Source: Balneolia bacterium (lineage in GTDB: Bacteria; Bacteroidota; Rhodothermia; Balneolales; Cyclonatronaceae). Taken from it: a stretch of DNA of 49,248 nt. Shown here one piece after another: positions 1 through 9,152 of this stretch. The stretch spans positions 1 to 49,248 of the forward strand of contig PXCK01000233.1 of assembly GCA_003566635.1 (NCBI GenBank), read 5' to 3'. The position numbers and the translations under genes were made by a program. Under the pieces are notes generated by a model. The model was not told the DNA's origin, did not search any database, and was given only the letters and a program-made list of their open reading frames with translations. Within the stretch, counting starts at the first letter, position 1. Each line of letters opens with the position of its first letter.

Positions 1-461
1 TACACTTTCTGGTTATATCAATTTGATACAGACACTGATTTATTCTCTGAGCCCGCTGAAGATTCTGCTGTATCTGGTGGTGACGATGGACCTACACCTC
101 CGGCCATGCCAGTTGGGTTTGTCGCTTCTGATATGGTAGGTGAAGAACCTGTTAACCCTGGTGAAGTTTTCCTATCCGCAGGACCAAACGATGTATTAGA
201 TAATGAAAATATTGTTTATCGTTTGTTCTATTCTAGAAGTGATGATGCGCCTTCTAATCCTCAGGATGCTATCGAATACGAATTCGGAAGCACTCCGGGT
301 GATGGTGATGGCGAAAATCCATTCGGCTTCAGACTAGGCGATCTTGACCCGGGAACTGAATACACTTTCTGGTTATATCAATTTGATACAGACACTGATT
401 TATTCTCTGAGCCCGCTGAAGATTCTGCTGTATCTGGTGGTGACGATGGACCTACACCTCC
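1..461 (+). repeat. Tandem coding repeat, 360-bp period, with a 101-bp perfect copy
   Basis: Bases 1-101 and 361-461 are identical over 101 bp at an offset of exactly 360 bp (120 codons). Identity stops abruptly after this block, and the rest of the units differ at many positions. A third, more diverged unit follows to about 800. The period keeps the frame, so unit number can change by recombination without breaking the protein. Confidence 0.9.
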
Positions 462-1101
462 ATCCACTCCAGAAGGCTTTGGTGCAAGTAACATGATTGG
501 TGACGTACCTGTTGAAGAAGGTGAAATATTCCTATCAGCAGGTCCTAACGATGTTCAACAAGATGGCATTTCTTATCGTTTATTCTATGCTTTAACAGCC
601 GACGAAGTTGAAGACCCATTGACCGCAACCGAGTATGCATTTGGTTCTACACCAGGTGATGGTGATGGAAATGATGCTTTTGGCTTTACCTTGGGCGATC
701 TTGAGCCTGGTACAGAATACACGTTCTGGTTATATCAATATAACGTTGATGAAGATTTATTCTCAGTACCTGCTAGTGCATCTGCCGTATCAGGTGAAAC
801 AGATACAAGTATTGATGATGACTTAAATAACTTGCCGGATACCATTGAACTAAGCCAGAATTATCCTAATCCATTTAACCCAACTACGCAAATACAGTTT
901 ACTTTACCGGAAAGCGGACAAGTAACTGTTCAGGTTTACAATATGGTCGGTCAACAAATTGCAACACTTGTTGACGGTGTGATGAGCGCCGGTTCCCATA
1001 CTGTGAGCTTTGATGCTACAAATCTCTCAAGTGGTGTGTATCTATACAGATTACAATCAGGAAATGTGGTACTAACAAGAAAAATGATGCTAGTGAAATA
1101 G
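1..1101 (+). CDS. Secreted repeat protein with C-terminal T9SS-type sorting domain (5' truncated)
   Basis: The reading frame is open from base 1, so the gene starts before the window; the ATG at 106 in the ORF track is internal. The visible part holds the end of one repeat and two complete units of about 120 residues. Each unit contains [19 protein letters not shown] and [11 protein letters not shown], and the pattern looks like a fibronectin type III-like beta sandwich. The last 80 or so residues ([11 protein letters not shown], then SSGVYLYRL and a basic KMMLVK end) match the type A sorting domain recognised by the type IX secretion system. The protein is therefore probably exported and surface-attached or released. 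Its function is unknown; adhesion is only a guess. The gene ends just before a strong terminator. Confidence 0.85.
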   Translation, partial: YTFWLYQFDTDTDLFSEPAEDSAVSGGDDGPTPPAMPVGFVASDMVGEEPVNPGEVFLSAGPNDVLDNENIVYRLFYSRSDDAPSNPQDAIEYEFGSTPGDGDGENPFGFRLGDLDPGTEYTFWLYQFDTDTDLFSEPAEDSAVSGGDDGPTPPSTPEGFGASNMIGDVPVEEGEIFLSAGPNDVQQDGISYRLFYALTADEVEDPLTATEYAFGSTPGDGDGNDAFGFTLGDLEPGTEYTFWLYQYNVDEDLFSVPASASAVSGETDTSIDDDLNNLPDTIELSQNYPNPFNPTTQIQFTLPESGQVTVQVYNMVGQQIATLVDGVMSAGSHTVSFDATNLSSGVYLYRLQSGNVVLTRKMMLVK

Positions 1102-1124
1102 CCTCAACCATTTGAATTAAACTC

Positions 1125-1157
1125 ATGCCCCGCCATTAAAACGGTGGGGCATTTTTT
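1125..1157 (+). terminator. Intrinsic terminator of the repeat protein gene
   Basis: ATGCCCCGCC and GGTGGGGCAT form a 10-bp GC-rich stem with one G-T pair and an 8-base loop. The stem runs directly into a T tract. It begins 24 bases after the stop codon. Confidence 0.9.
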
Positions 1158-1306
1158 GTTGCAAAAACTTGAGCTTATTAAGAAAAGTTTGCTGTATTTC
1201 CCTAACCTATCACTGAGGGTAAAGATTATATATTTCCAATTTATAAATAAACTATAGTTAGAAATGAGTAATAACCTGAGTTCAATTTTAATCACCTCTA
1301 TTTTTT

Positions 1307-1345
1307 AACACAGAGCTCACTGAGTAAAGCACGGAGTTACATGGA
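1307..1345. repeat. Possible intergenic repeat fragment (CACAGAG...CACGGAGTTAC)
   Basis: The stretch between the terminator and the TlpA-like gene contains CACAGAGCTCACTGAG followed by GCACGGAGTTACATGG. From memory, this resembles a degenerate repeat seen between genes in many Bacteroidota and other genomes. Only one copy is present here, so the window itself cannot prove it is repetitive. Confidence 0.3.
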
Positions 1346-1375
1346 ATTTAAAAAAGAACCCTTCTAAGCATAACG

Positions 1376-1891
1376 CTAAAAATACTCCTCAACAAGACTT
1401 GCAAGTGCCTCATATTCTGCATCAGCCCCTCTTGTTCCTGAGCCATAACTTACAAGACTGCCATCTGGTGCAATTACTATCTTAAATGGGATTGCTCTGA
1501 CTCCAATTTTACGAGCCATCTCACTCGCTTCTACATAAATAAAATCATATTCGTGTTGATCAGCAAAACGCTTTACGTCTTCGGCTGTATCCGACATCCC
1601 CGGTGTTGCAGCTAAAATCACTATTTTATCAGGAAATTCATCTAATGCTTTCTGAAATCCCGGGAAGGTCACCAAACAGGGGCCGCACCATGATTCCCAA
1701 AAATCTAAAACCACTATCTTACCTTCGTAATCGGCAACTGAGTGCTGCCCTCCAAAAAAACCTTCGAATTGAGTAGTAACTATTTCATCATAAAGTTTTT
1801 CTACATTAACATTACTCGTTGAACTACATGAAATAAGTAGTACAGTCAACATAGAAACAAGCATTACCTTTATAAAAAAACGATTATTCAT
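1376..1891 (-). CDS. TlpA/ResA-like thioredoxin-fold lipoprotein
   Basis: The protein has 171 residues. The N-terminus is a lipoprotein signal peptide with lipobox LISC, Cys22. A thioredoxin fold follows, with the redox motif WCGPC at residues 68-72 in the context FWESWCGPC, and a cis-proline region VRAIPF near residue 133. Such proteins reduce or exchange disulfides in the periplasm, often for cytochrome c maturation or oxidative stress. The gene stands alone, with no cytochrome maturation genes nearby, so the substrate cannot be inferred. The protein is slightly shorter than typical TlpA/ResA proteins, but the fold appears complete. Confidence 0.85.
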   Translation of the reverse strand: MNNRFFIKVMLVSMLTVLLISCSSTSNVNVEKLYDEIVTTQFEGFFGGQHSVADYEGKIVVLDFWESWCGPCLVTFPGFQKALDEFPDKIVILAATPGMSDTAEDVKRFADQHEYDFIYVEASEMARKIGVRAIPFKIVIAPDGSLVSYGSGTRGADAEYEALASLVEEYF

Positions 1892-2404
1892 AACAGATCA
1901 AGTTTAATTGTCATATTTTAGTTTATTGATGCAATATTATACTTCTCCTCATTTAAAAAGATGCAAATAAACTTCACCAATTAGGCAATTTCTCAAATTT
2001 CTAAGGCAAATAACCTGAATCTTAGGCGATTATTAAGTTAAATCACATTTTAGACTTTCATTTGGTGATCTTATGATCAACTCTTGGTACAATCGTTTTT
2101 CTCAACGCATATCTGCGAAATCTACGTGTCAACCTTAAAATTTCTGTTACAGTAATGATAACCCAGATTATTCACCAAATATTTAACCACACCCAATAGT
2201 ATACACTTATATACCTTATATACTCTGGTTTAAGCTTTAAATATCATACTTTCTTGAATAATTACGGTTAACATAACTACTATCCTGGTTAAGCTGTTTT
2301 GAATGATTGCTTAGTAAAACAGACATGAGATACATGACCAATCACCTCAAGTATCACGTACTTCAGTTTTAAAGTGTTGCACCAGTTCTACGAACTCAAT
2401 AAAC
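1892..2404. other. Gene-free interval, no feature recognised
   Basis: This AT-rich stretch lies between the TlpA-like gene start and the terminator of the ribosomal cluster. I found no convincing ORF, tRNA or strong hairpin. It must hold the promoter of the TlpA-like gene, but no good match to TTG-N(17-23)-TAnnTTTG was found on the minus strand. The nearest is TTTATTTG around 1963-1970. Confidence 0.5.
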
Positions 2405-2436
2405 AAAAAAAGCCGGCTTGAAATCAAACCGGCTTT
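2405..2436 (-). terminator. Terminator of the ribosomal protein supercluster
   Basis: Read on the minus strand, AAAGCCGGTTTG-ATTT-CAAGCCGGCTTT forms a 12-bp stem with one G-U pair, followed by a T run. It lies 24 bases beyond the rplQ stop codon. The A-rich flank on the other side could let it act in both directions. Confidence 0.9.
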
Positions 2437-2459
2437 AAAATTCTTAGAAGAATAAAAAT

Positions 2460-3092
2460 TTACTTGTCTTCTTTTTTCTCTTCTTTGGCTTCTTCAGATG
2501 ATGAACTATCATCGGTCGCCTCAGTAGTAGTTGTGGATTCTGCTTTAGCAGTATCTTTTTTAGCTACATCTGTATCCTCAACTACTTCTTCCGATACTTC
2601 AGCTTCTGCAGGCTTTTCTTCTTTAGTATCAGTATCTTTAGTCTTCGTTTCAACTGCTGGAGTTGTTGATTTTTTACGACCTGCTCTTCTTGTACGCTTC
2701 TTACCGGTTGTCTTACCTTCCGGCTTAACGTCGTTGAAGTCTACAAACTCAATCATTGCAGTAGGAGCACCATCACCCTGGCGTCTACCTAACTTAATAA
2801 CTCTGGTGTATCCACCCGGTCTGTCTCCAACAACAGGCATAATATCATCATATAAGGCTTTAACTGCTTCTTTATCATTGAGAAAAGAAAAAACCTGACG
2901 ACGGTTGTGTGAGTTATCATCTTTCTTAGCTCTTGTTACCAAAGGTTCCACATACCTGCGAAGTTCTTTTGCTTTAGCTAATGTCGTAACAATTTTCTTG
3001 TTTTTAATCAGCGCTGAGCTGAGGGCACGCATTGTCGCAATTCTATGCGATTTTGTACGTCCCAGTTTTCTACCTCTTACTTGGTGGCGCAT
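2460..3092 (-). CDS. rplQ: 50S ribosomal protein L17 with long C-terminal tail
   Basis: Residues 1 to about 122 are a normal L17 (MRHQVRGRKLGR, RPGGYTRVIKLGRRQGD). L17 sits at the exit side of the large subunit. Residues 123-210 are an extension of nearly 90 residues, first basic (GKKRTRRAGRKK) and then low-complexity and rich in Glu, Lys, Thr, Ala and Ser. The usual length is about 115-130, so this protein is much longer; tails of this kind are known in the phylum but are poorly conserved. It is the last gene of the cluster, 12 bases after rpoA, and is followed by the terminator. Confidence 0.95.
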   Translation of the reverse strand: MRHQVRGRKLGRTKSHRIATMRALSSALIKNKKIVTTLAKAKELRRYVEPLVTRAKKDDNSHNRRQVFSFLNDKEAVKALYDDIMPVVGDRPGGYTRVIKLGRRQGDGAPTAMIEFVDFNDVKPEGKTTGKKRTRRAGRKKSTTPAVETKTKDTDTKEEKPAEAEVSEEVVEDTDVAKKDTAKAESTTTTEATDDSSSSEEAKEEKKEDK

Positions 3093-3104
3093 ATACTAAT
3101 TTCC

Positions 3105-4091
3105 TTACGATTTTGTTTTATCCATGTACTTGGACACATCCATACCAAACTGAAGATTTTTTTCTTCAATTACTTCATGAAGCTCTGCTAATGATTTACG
3201 ACCAAAGTTTCTGAATTTAAGAAGTTCTGATTCTTCTTTAGAAACTAGCTCGCCTATACTATTGATATTAGCAGACTTTAGACAGTTGTATGCACGGACA
3301 CTTAAGTTCAGGTCTTCAATACTTGTTTTGAGTAAGTTAGAGATTCTAACAGTCTCAGCATCTACTTCATCTTCCTCTTGTGTAAACGGTTCTTCAATCG
3401 TTTCCGTAATGAATTTTTCGATGTGATCTTTTAGAATTTTACCGGCTATGGTAAGGGCTTCCTTAGGGTTAACAGAACCATCGGTTTCTACTTCCATTAC
3501 TAACTTCTCATAATCTGTTCTTTTTCCAACACGAACATTCTCAATATTGGATTTGACAGATTTGATTGGAGTAAAGATTGCATCGATAGGAAGAACACCT
3601 ATATCTGTTTCATCATCAGATGTATTTTCTTCTGCTGTTACATAACCACGTCCTCTACCTAAGCGTAGCTCTATTTGGATATGAGCATCATCAGCAAGTG
3701 TTGCAATGTGATGGTCGGGATTTAATACAGAATATTCTGCACTTGCCTCTTCAATGTCATTAGCGGTAAATGCACCAGGGCCTTTAACACTGACATTTAT
3801 AATACCACTACTTTGTTCTACTTGCTTAAAACGGACGCCTTTGAGATTAAGAATAACATCATAAACATCTTCTGATACACCTTTAACCGAAGAGTATTCA
3901 TGTTTTACTCCGTCAATTTTAATTGCAGTAATTGCAATTCCCGGCAAAGATGACAACAGAACACGTCTGAATGAATTGCCAACTGTAACCCCGAATCCTC
4001 TTTCAAGTGGTTGTAATACAAATTTACCGTATGTATCGGTACATTCGTCAACGACCAGGCTATTAGGCATTTGGAGATTTATATTGCTCAT
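3105..4091 (-). CDS. rpoA: DNA-directed RNA polymerase alpha subunit
   Basis: At 328 residues it has the usual length. The N-terminal domain (residues to about 235) carries the dimerisation motif TVGNSFRRVLLSSLPG and assembles the polymerase core. A flexible acidic linker (EEDEVDAE) leads to the C-terminal domain, with LSVRAYNCLKSANI and FGRKSLAEL, which contacts UP elements and activators. The position equivalent to the DNA-binding Arg265 of E. coli is kept as the R of LSVRAYNCL. It lies between rpsD and rplQ, the standard alpha-operon order. Confidence 0.98.
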   Translation of the reverse strand: MSNINLQMPNSLVVDECTDTYGKFVLQPLERGFGVTVGNSFRRVLLSSLPGIAITAIKIDGVKHEYSSVKGVSEDVYDVILNLKGVRFKQVEQSSGIINVSVKGPGAFTANDIEEASAEYSVLNPDHHIATLADDAHIQIELRLGRGRGYVTAEENTSDDETDIGVLPIDAIFTPIKSVKSNIENVRVGKRTDYEKLVMEVETDGSVNPKEALTIAGKILKDHIEKFITETIEEPFTQEEDEVDAETVRISNLLKTSIEDLNLSVRAYNCLKSANINSIGELVSKEESELLKFRNFGRKSLAELHEVIEEKNLQFGMDVSKYMDKTKS

Positions 4092-4121
4092 AATTAATTT
4101 AAATAAGTCTTAAAATTCTTT

Positions 4122-4727
4122 TTACTTAGAGTAAAGCTCAACAATCAACTGAACGTTGATGTTTTCCGGTATATCTTCAAATTCCGGATAGTGCAGGAAA
4201 CGACCTGACATTGACTTTTTGTCAATCTCTAGCCAGTTATATCTGTTTTTTGGAGCTACAGTAATAGACTCGTTAATAAGTTCAAGATTTCTTGACTTAG
4301 GTCTAACTGTAATGATATCGCCTGGCTTTAACTGGTAAGAAGGAATGTTTACTATAATACCGTTTACAACAATATGCTTGTGTGTTACCAATTGACGTGC
4401 CTGACGACGCGTACGTGCAAAACCTAGTCTAAAAATAGTGTTATCTAAACGTGCTTCGAGATATTTCATTAGGTTTTCACCTGTAACACCTTCTTTAGCA
4501 CTAGCTTTCTTAAATAGATTTCTGAACTGACGTTCTAAAAGACCGTAAGTGTATTTTGCTTTTTGCTTTTGCTCTAACTGAATTGCATATTCAGATTTTT
4601 TTTGAAAGCGAGATTTGCCGTGTTGTCCCGGACCGTATGGTTTACGTTCCAGGGCTTTACTGAAACCAAAAATAGGCTCTTTGAAACGACGTGCTTTCTT
4701 TTGCTTTGGACCTGTATATCTTGCCAT
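4122..4727 (-). CDS. rpsD: 30S ribosomal protein S4
   Basis: The protein has 201 residues and starts MARYTGPKQKKARRF. The central S4 RNA-binding fold is clear (LEARLDNTIFRLGFARTRRQARQLV, then HIVVNG). S4 nucleates assembly of the 30S body and contributes to decoding accuracy. The N-terminal zinc-binding cysteines of some S4 proteins are absent, so this is the zinc-free form. It sits between rpsK and rpoA, so autoregulation of the alpha operon by S4, known in E. coli, is possible, but I saw no matching leader structure. Confidence 0.97.
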   Translation of the reverse strand: MARYTGPKQKKARRFKEPIFGFSKALERKPYGPGQHGKSRFQKKSEYAIQLEQKQKAKYTYGLLERQFRNLFKKASAKEGVTGENLMKYLEARLDNTIFRLGFARTRRQARQLVTHKHIVVNGIIVNIPSYQLKPGDIITVRPKSRNLELINESITVAPKNRYNWLEIDKKSMSGRFLHYPEFEDIPENINVQLIVELYSK

Positions 4728-4750
4728 TTTATTAAAAAATTAGTTCGTTA

Positions 4751-5155
4751 TTATACTCTTCTTCTCTTGGGCGGACGACAGCCGTTGTGCGGTATTGGAG
4801 TTGTATCTTTAATAGATTCAACTTCCAAGCCAACAGTAGCAAGAGCGCGAACTGCAGCTTCTCTGCCTGTACCAGGTCCTTTTACGAATACATTAACCTT
4901 TCGTAAGCCCATGTCATAAGCAGTACGAGCCGCTGTCTCAGAACTTAGCTGAGCAGCATAAGGTGTGTTTTTTCTGGAACCCTTAAAACCCTGGTTACCG
5001 GCTGATGACCATGAAATAACATTTCCGGCAGTATCAGTAATAGTTACCAAAACATTATTAAATGTGGCCTTAACATATACTAACCCATTGGGGTCGGCCA
5101 ATTGCTTTTTTTTCTTTTTAGCTGCCGCAGCAGTTTTAGCTTGTCTTTTTGCCAT
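4751..5155 (-). CDS. rpsK: 30S ribosomal protein S11
   Basis: The protein has 134 residues. After a lysine/alanine-rich N-terminus come the S11 core motifs [39 protein letters not shown] and [16 protein letters not shown], and the conserved end [13 protein letters not shown]11 lies on the 30S platform near the Shine-Dalgarno helix of 16S rRNA. It is 19 bases downstream of rpsM and 23 bases before rpsD, consistent with co-transcription. Confidence 0.97.
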   Translation of the reverse strand: MAKRQAKTAAAAKKKKKQLADPNGLVYVKATFNNVLVTITDTAGNVISWSSAGNQGFKGSRKNTPYAAQLSSETAARTAYDMGLRKVNVFVKGPGTGREAAVRALATVGLEVESIKDTTPIPHNGCRPPKRRRV

Positions 5156-5174
5156 TTTATATCAAATAGTTAAA

Positions 5175-5555
5175 TTACTTTCTTGGAGCTACTTTTTTAC
5201 CTGCAACCGTACGACGACGACCCTTTCTGGTTCTAGCGTTTGTTTTAGTACGCTGACCTCTTGCCGGTAAACCTCGGCGGTGTCTTAAACCACGGTAGCA
5301 ACCAATATCCATTAGTCTTTTGATATTAGAGTTTACTTCCGAACGCAGAGCACCTTCCAACTTGAAGCGCTCTTCAAGTAGTTTTCTGATTTCTATAACT
5401 TGATCATCGGTCCAGTCACCAACTTTAGTGCTAGGATCGATTCCAAGTTCTGTGAGTATTTCGAGTGAACTGGTTTTACCGATTCCGAAAATGTAGGTTA
5501 AACCTATTACACCTCTTTTATTTTTTGGTAAGTCAATACCTGCTAATCTAGCCAT
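5175..5555 (-). CDS. rpsM: 30S ribosomal protein S13
   Basis: The protein has 126 residues. [26 protein letters not shown] and the basic C-terminus ([23 protein letters not shown]) are diagnostic. S13 is in the 30S head, contacts S19 and the P-site tRNA through its tail, and forms bridges to the 50S subunit. It follows rpmJ and precedes rpsK, the conserved alpha-operon order. Confidence 0.97.
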   Translation of the reverse strand: MARLAGIDLPKNKRGVIGLTYIFGIGKTSSLEILTELGIDPSTKVGDWTDDQVIEIRKLLEERFKLEGALRSEVNSNIKRLMDIGCYRGLRHRRGLPARGQRTKTNARTRKGRRRTVAGKKVAPRK

Positions 5556-5574
5556 ATATTAGTATACCTTCGAA

Positions 5575-5691
5575 TTAACCCTGACGCTGTTTATGGCGAG
5601 GGTTTTTCTTGTTAATAACATAAATTCTTCCTTTTCTACGCACGATTTTGTCGCTGGAAGCTCTTTTACGAACAGATGATTTGGTTTTCAT
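5575..5691 (-). CDS. rpmJ: 50S ribosomal protein L36, cysteine-free form
   Basis: This gene is too short for the ORF track. The ATG at 5691 opens a 38-residue frame ending at a TAA at 5575. The translation starts [21 protein letters not shown] and ends [12 protein letters not shown], the family signature. L36 is one of the last proteins added to the 50S subunit. The zinc ligands of classical L36 (three Cys and one His) are not kept: there is no cysteine, with Ser and Lys at those positions. It lies between infA and rpsM, exactly where rpmJ is expected. Confidence 0.96.
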   Translation of the reverse strand: MKTKSSVRKRASSDKIVRRKGRIYVINKKNPRHKQRQG

Positions 5692-5700
5692 GTGTCTGAA

Positions 5701-5919
5701 TTATTTATAGCGATAAGTTATTCGTCCTTTTGTCAAATCGTATGGTGACATCTCTACAGTCACTTTATCACCAGGTAAAATTTTAATGTAAAACATTCTC
5801 ATTTTTCCTGATACATGAGCAAGGATTTCATGTCCGTTTTCTAGTTCAACGCGAAATTGAGCATTAGGTAATGCTTCTACTATTGTACCTTCTTGTTTTA
5901 TGGGCTCTTGTTTAGCCAT
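5701..5919 (-). CDS. infA: Translation initiation factor IF-1
   Basis: The 72-residue protein is a single OB fold ([31 protein letters not shown], then [23 protein letters not shown]) and has the universal IF-1 length. IF-1 blocks the A site during initiation. Its start overlaps the end of map by 8 bases, which suggests translational coupling, and rpmJ follows after 9 bases. Confidence 0.98.
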   Translation of the reverse strand: MAKQEPIKQEGTIVEALPNAQFRVELENGHEILAHVSGKMRMFYIKILPGDKVTVEMSPYDLTKGRITYRYK

Positions 5920-6724
5920 TTAATTGTATTTCATCGATTCGAATTTTGGTTATCTCCTCAATATACTCAAAAGTACTCAGAATTTCAGCATTTCCTTCAC
6001 GAACAACGATATCGTGTTCATAGTGAGCAGATCTGCTACCATCGGCCGTAACGATTGTCCAGCCATCTTTGAGCGTTTTCACTTTCCACGTACCTAAATT
6101 AATCATAGGTTCAATAGCAAGTGTCATTCCCGCTCTAAGTCTTTTTCCTGTACCTTTTCTTCCGAAGTTTGGTACAGAAGGGTCTTCGTGCAGGGATTTG
6201 CCAAGTCCATGACCAACAAGATCACGAACAACACCAAATCCTTTTTTTTCACAATGCATTTGAACAGCATTAGAAATATCACCAACCGTATTACCATGAA
6301 CTGCCTGATCTATTCCTAGATAAAGCGATTGCATAGTAGTTCTAAGAAGATCCATTGTTTCCTCATCGCAGTCTCCAACAACAAAGGTGTAGGCTGAGTC
6401 GCCATAATACCCTTCTTTTTCAACTCCGCAATCTATGGAAACAATATCACCTTCTTGCAATTCATACTTACCCGGTATGCCATGTACTACCTGTTCGTTT
6501 ACAGATATACATAGACTACCCGGAAATGGGTTCGATCTTGAGCCATACCCTTTAAATGCAGGTCTGGCATTATTTTCTTTGATGTAATCTTCGGCAACCT
6601 GATCTAGCTTGGCAGTTTGCACACCGGGTTCAATATGGCGTGCAACTTCTGCCAATGTACGAGATACAAGCTGTGCGCTTTCTCTCATGAGTTGTATTTC
6701 AGTTTCACTCTTGAGAAAAATCAT
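5912..6724 (-). CDS. map: Methionine aminopeptidase, type I
   Basis: The 270-residue enzyme removes the initiator methionine from nascent proteins. The pita-bread fold is evident and the metal and catalytic residues can be placed: His81 (QVVHGIPG), Asp98 and Asp109 (SIDCGV...YYGDSA), His172 ([12 protein letters not shown]), Glu205 (AIEPM) and Glu236 (YEHDIVV). It has no N-terminal extension. The start codon overlaps the secY stop by one base (TAATG) and its end overlaps infA, so secY, map and infA are probably translated in a coupled way. Confidence 0.97.
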   Translation of the reverse strand: MIFLKSETEIQLMRESAQLVSRTLAEVARHIEPGVQTAKLDQVAEDYIKENNARPAFKGYGSRSNPFPGSLCISVNEQVVHGIPGKYELQEGDIVSIDCGVEKEGYYGDSAYTFVVGDCDEETMDLLRTTMQSLYLGIDQAVHGNTVGDISNAVQMHCEKKGFGVVRDLVGHGLGKSLHEDPSVPNFGRKGTGKRLRAGMTLAIEPMINLGTWKVKTLKDGWTIVTADGSRSAHYEHDIVVREGNAEILSTFEYIEEITKIRIDEIQLNG

Positions 6725-8034
6725 TACATTCTTCTTCTACCTCTAATCCGACCACTTTTCATAAATCCGTCGTAATGACGCATCATCAAGTGGCTTTCAA
6801 TTTGTTGCAATGTGTCCAAACCTACACCCACAATAATGAGAAGGCTTGTACCGCCGTAGAACATTGCGAAACCAGGTGTTACACCAAAGTTAGCAACAAT
6901 GGCCGGCAAAATAGCAACAAATGAGAGATATAAAGCTCCCGGGAAAGTAATTTTGGTCAAAATGTTGTCAATGAACTCAACAGTTTGTTTACCCGGTCTT
7001 ACTCCGGGAATGAAACCACCCTGACGTTTCATAGTGTCTGCCATTTCTTTCGGATTAATTACAATCGCGGTATAAAAGAAAGTAAAGAACACACATATCA
7101 GGAAGAATACAATTGAGTATGTAAGCCCGGTAAAGTCACCGCTCCATTGCGTTAAAGCTTGAACAGTTTCATTATTGGGGAAGAACATACCAACAGTACT
7201 TGGAATGAACATAATAGACTGAGCGAAAATAATTGGCATTACACCTGCGGCATTAACACGTAGTGGCAAATATTGGGTTGTACCACCATATACTTTACGA
7301 CCAACAACTCTTCTTGCATATTGTACAGGTATTCTTCTTTGTCCTTGTGTTAACAGTACAACAGAAGCAACAACCAATACAAGAATAAGCACTTCAGCAA
7401 TTACAATAATAGCATTGTCTTGCGTTCTCCACTCATTCATAAAGTTTGTTGGCAATGCAGCAATTATACCAATCATAATTAAGAGGGAAATACCATTTCC
7501 GATACCTCTCTCAGTAATTCGCTCTCCTAGCCACATTACGAATATTGTACCTGCTGTTAGTACAATCATACAGTTGATGATGAAGGCAGTGCTTCCTACA
7601 ACAATTGCATCAGGTTGGGTTGCCAAGAGGTTAATACCAAAACCGATAGATTGTACTAAAGTAATGAGTACCGTACCGTAACGCGTTAACTGGTTAATTT
7701 TTCTTCTTCCTTCTTCTCCTTCACGTTGAAGTTTTTGGAAGTAAGGAACAACCGCTCCCATCAACTGAATAATAATTGCAGCAGTAATGTAAGGCATAAT
7801 ACCAAGTGCAAATACACCGGCACGACCAAACGCACCACCCACAAACATATCAATCAATCCAAGAAAGTCAGTTGCAGGACCACCGCCGGATTGAGCAAGT
7901 ATACTTGCGTCTACACCTGGCATGGTGATAAAAGTTCCGAGCCTGAAAATCAGTAAAATACCGACCGTATACAGGATTCGTTTTTTTAATTCTTCAATTT
8001 TGAAGATGTTTTGGAAGTTTTCTATCAAACTCAT
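6724..8034 (-). CDS. secY: Preprotein translocase channel subunit SecY
   Basis: The 436-residue inner-membrane protein has about ten hydrophobic segments. Family motifs include RLGTFITMPGVD near residue 36, GIMPYITAAIIIQL, GERITERGIGNGISLLI and NPKEMADTMKRQGGFIPGVRPG. The basic C-terminus (SGRIRGRRRM) fits a cytosolic tail. SecY forms the protein-conducting channel with SecE and SecG, neither of which is in this window. It lies in the spc part of the cluster after rplO. Confidence 0.98.
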   Translation of the reverse strand: MSLIENFQNIFKIEELKKRILYTVGILLIFRLGTFITMPGVDASILAQSGGGPATDFLGLIDMFVGGAFGRAGVFALGIMPYITAAIIIQLMGAVVPYFQKLQREGEEGRRKINQLTRYGTVLITLVQSIGFGINLLATQPDAIVVGSTAFIINCMIVLTAGTIFVMWLGERITERGIGNGISLLIMIGIIAALPTNFMNEWRTQDNAIIVIAEVLILVLVVASVVLLTQGQRRIPVQYARRVVGRKVYGGTTQYLPLRVNAAGVMPIIFAQSIMFIPSTVGMFFPNNETVQALTQWSGDFTGLTYSIVFFLICVFFTFFYTAIVINPKEMADTMKRQGGFIPGVRPGKQTVEFIDNILTKITFPGALYLSFVAILPAIVANFGVTPGFAMFYGGTSLLIIVGVGLDTLQQIESHLMMRHYDGFMKSGRIRGRRRM

Positions 8035-8052
8035 CAGATAACGAAGTCGTTT

Positions 8053-8568
8053 TTATGATTCTGTGTTGTTTGAACTATCGGCATCATCACTACCGGATGC
8101 TTTAACGCCGACATTATGTTCAATTTTTTGAGCAGAACCACCCGCTTTAGAAATTACCTCTTCCGCTGATTTACTGAATGCATGTGCTTCAATTGTTACG
8201 GATGAAGTAAGCTCGCCACGACCAAGAACTTTAACCAGATCTTTTTTTCCTACAAGACCTACTTTGTTAAAATCGCTGATGCTGATGGTTGAAGTCAATT
8301 TTCCTTCTTCTATTAGCTTTTGGATTGTATCCAGATTAACAGCTTTATACTCTACACGAAAAGGGCTAACGAATCCGAATTTTGGAATTCTTCTTTGAAG
8401 TGGCATCTGGCCACCTTCAAAACCTCTTTTGTATGAGTAACCGCTAATTGATTTTTGGCCTTTATGACCACGGCCAGACTGCTGACCTAAGCCTGAACCC
8501 TCACCTCTACCAACACGCTTACGTGTCTTGAGGTTAGTTTTTGGCGCTTTAAGTGTATGTAATTTCAT
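8053..8568 (-). CDS. rplO: 50S ribosomal protein L15
   Basis: The protein has 171 residues. The glycine-rich N-terminus (KRVGRGEGSGLGQQSGRGHKGQ) and GGQMPLQRRIPKFGF are typical. L15 binds 23S rRNA and helps late 50S assembly. A tail of about 20 residues, acidic and Ser/Asn-rich (SGSDDADSSNNTES), makes it longer than the usual 145-150. rpsE lies directly upstream, so rpmD, which normally separates the two, is missing. Confidence 0.96.
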   Translation of the reverse strand: MKLHTLKAPKTNLKTRKRVGRGEGSGLGQQSGRGHKGQKSISGYSYKRGFEGGQMPLQRRIPKFGFVSPFRVEYKAVNLDTIQKLIEEGKLTSTISISDFNKVGLVGKKDLVKVLGRGELTSSVTIEAHAFSKSAEEVISKAGGSAQKIEHNVGVKASGSDDADSSNNTES

Positions 8569-8606
8569 CGGTAGTAGGAATTTGAATTCCGATTAAATTT
8601 CTGTTA

Positions 8607-9134
8607 TTAACCTTCAAAGACTTTGCTGAGTGGTACCCCACGTCTTTGAGCGATTTCTGAAGGATCAACTAACTGCTTTAAAGCATCTATAGTTGCTTTT
8701 ACCATATTGTGTGGGTTAGACGACCCTAATGATTTACTTAATATATTAGTAATACCGGCACTCTCAAGTACAGCTTTTACAGGACCACCGGCAATAACTC
8801 CGGTACCTTCAGAAGCAGGAACTAATAATACCTCACCGGCACCACATTTCCCGGTAACTGAATAAGGAATAGTACCCGCACTATTAATTGGTACTCTAAT
8901 AAGAGACTTACGTGCGTCATCTACACCTTTTTGGATTGCATCGGAAACTTCATTTGCTTTTCCCATACCATTCCCAACAATACCTTCTTTGTTACCAACC
9001 ACCACTATAGCATTAAAGCTAAAACGACGGCCCCCTTTCACTACTTTTGCTACTCGGTTAATGTGAACAAGTCTGTCATCCAGATTTAGTTCACTGGCTT
9101 TTATATTGTAATTACGACGTCTGAATCTAGGCAT
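8607..9134 (-). CDS. rpsE: 30S ribosomal protein S5
   Basis: The protein has 175 residues. The double-stranded RNA-binding-like N-domain ([24 protein letters not shown]) is followed by the C-domain with [24 protein letters not shown]5 acts in decoding fidelity and mRNA unwinding at the entry site. rplR lies 18 bases upstream; rplO follows after 38 bases with no L30 gene in between. Confidence 0.97.
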   Translation of the reverse strand: MPRFRRRNYNIKASELNLDDRLVHINRVAKVVKGGRRFSFNAIVVVGNKEGIVGNGMGKANEVSDAIQKGVDDARKSLIRVPINSAGTIPYSVTGKCGAGEVLLVPASEGTGVIAGGPVKAVLESAGITNILSKSLGSSNPHNMVKATIDALKQLVDPSEIAQRRGVPLSKVFEG

Positions 9135-9152
9135 ATTGCTTGATAGGATCGG

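Noticed and set aside
1104-1295. 63-aa minus-strand ORF after the first gene
   Set aside because: It spans the terminator hairpin and has no recognisable domain or start signal.
2464-2898. 144-aa plus-strand ORF (Ser/Val-rich) opposite rplQ
   Set aside because: It is the shadow of the low-complexity L17 tail and has no recognisable domain.
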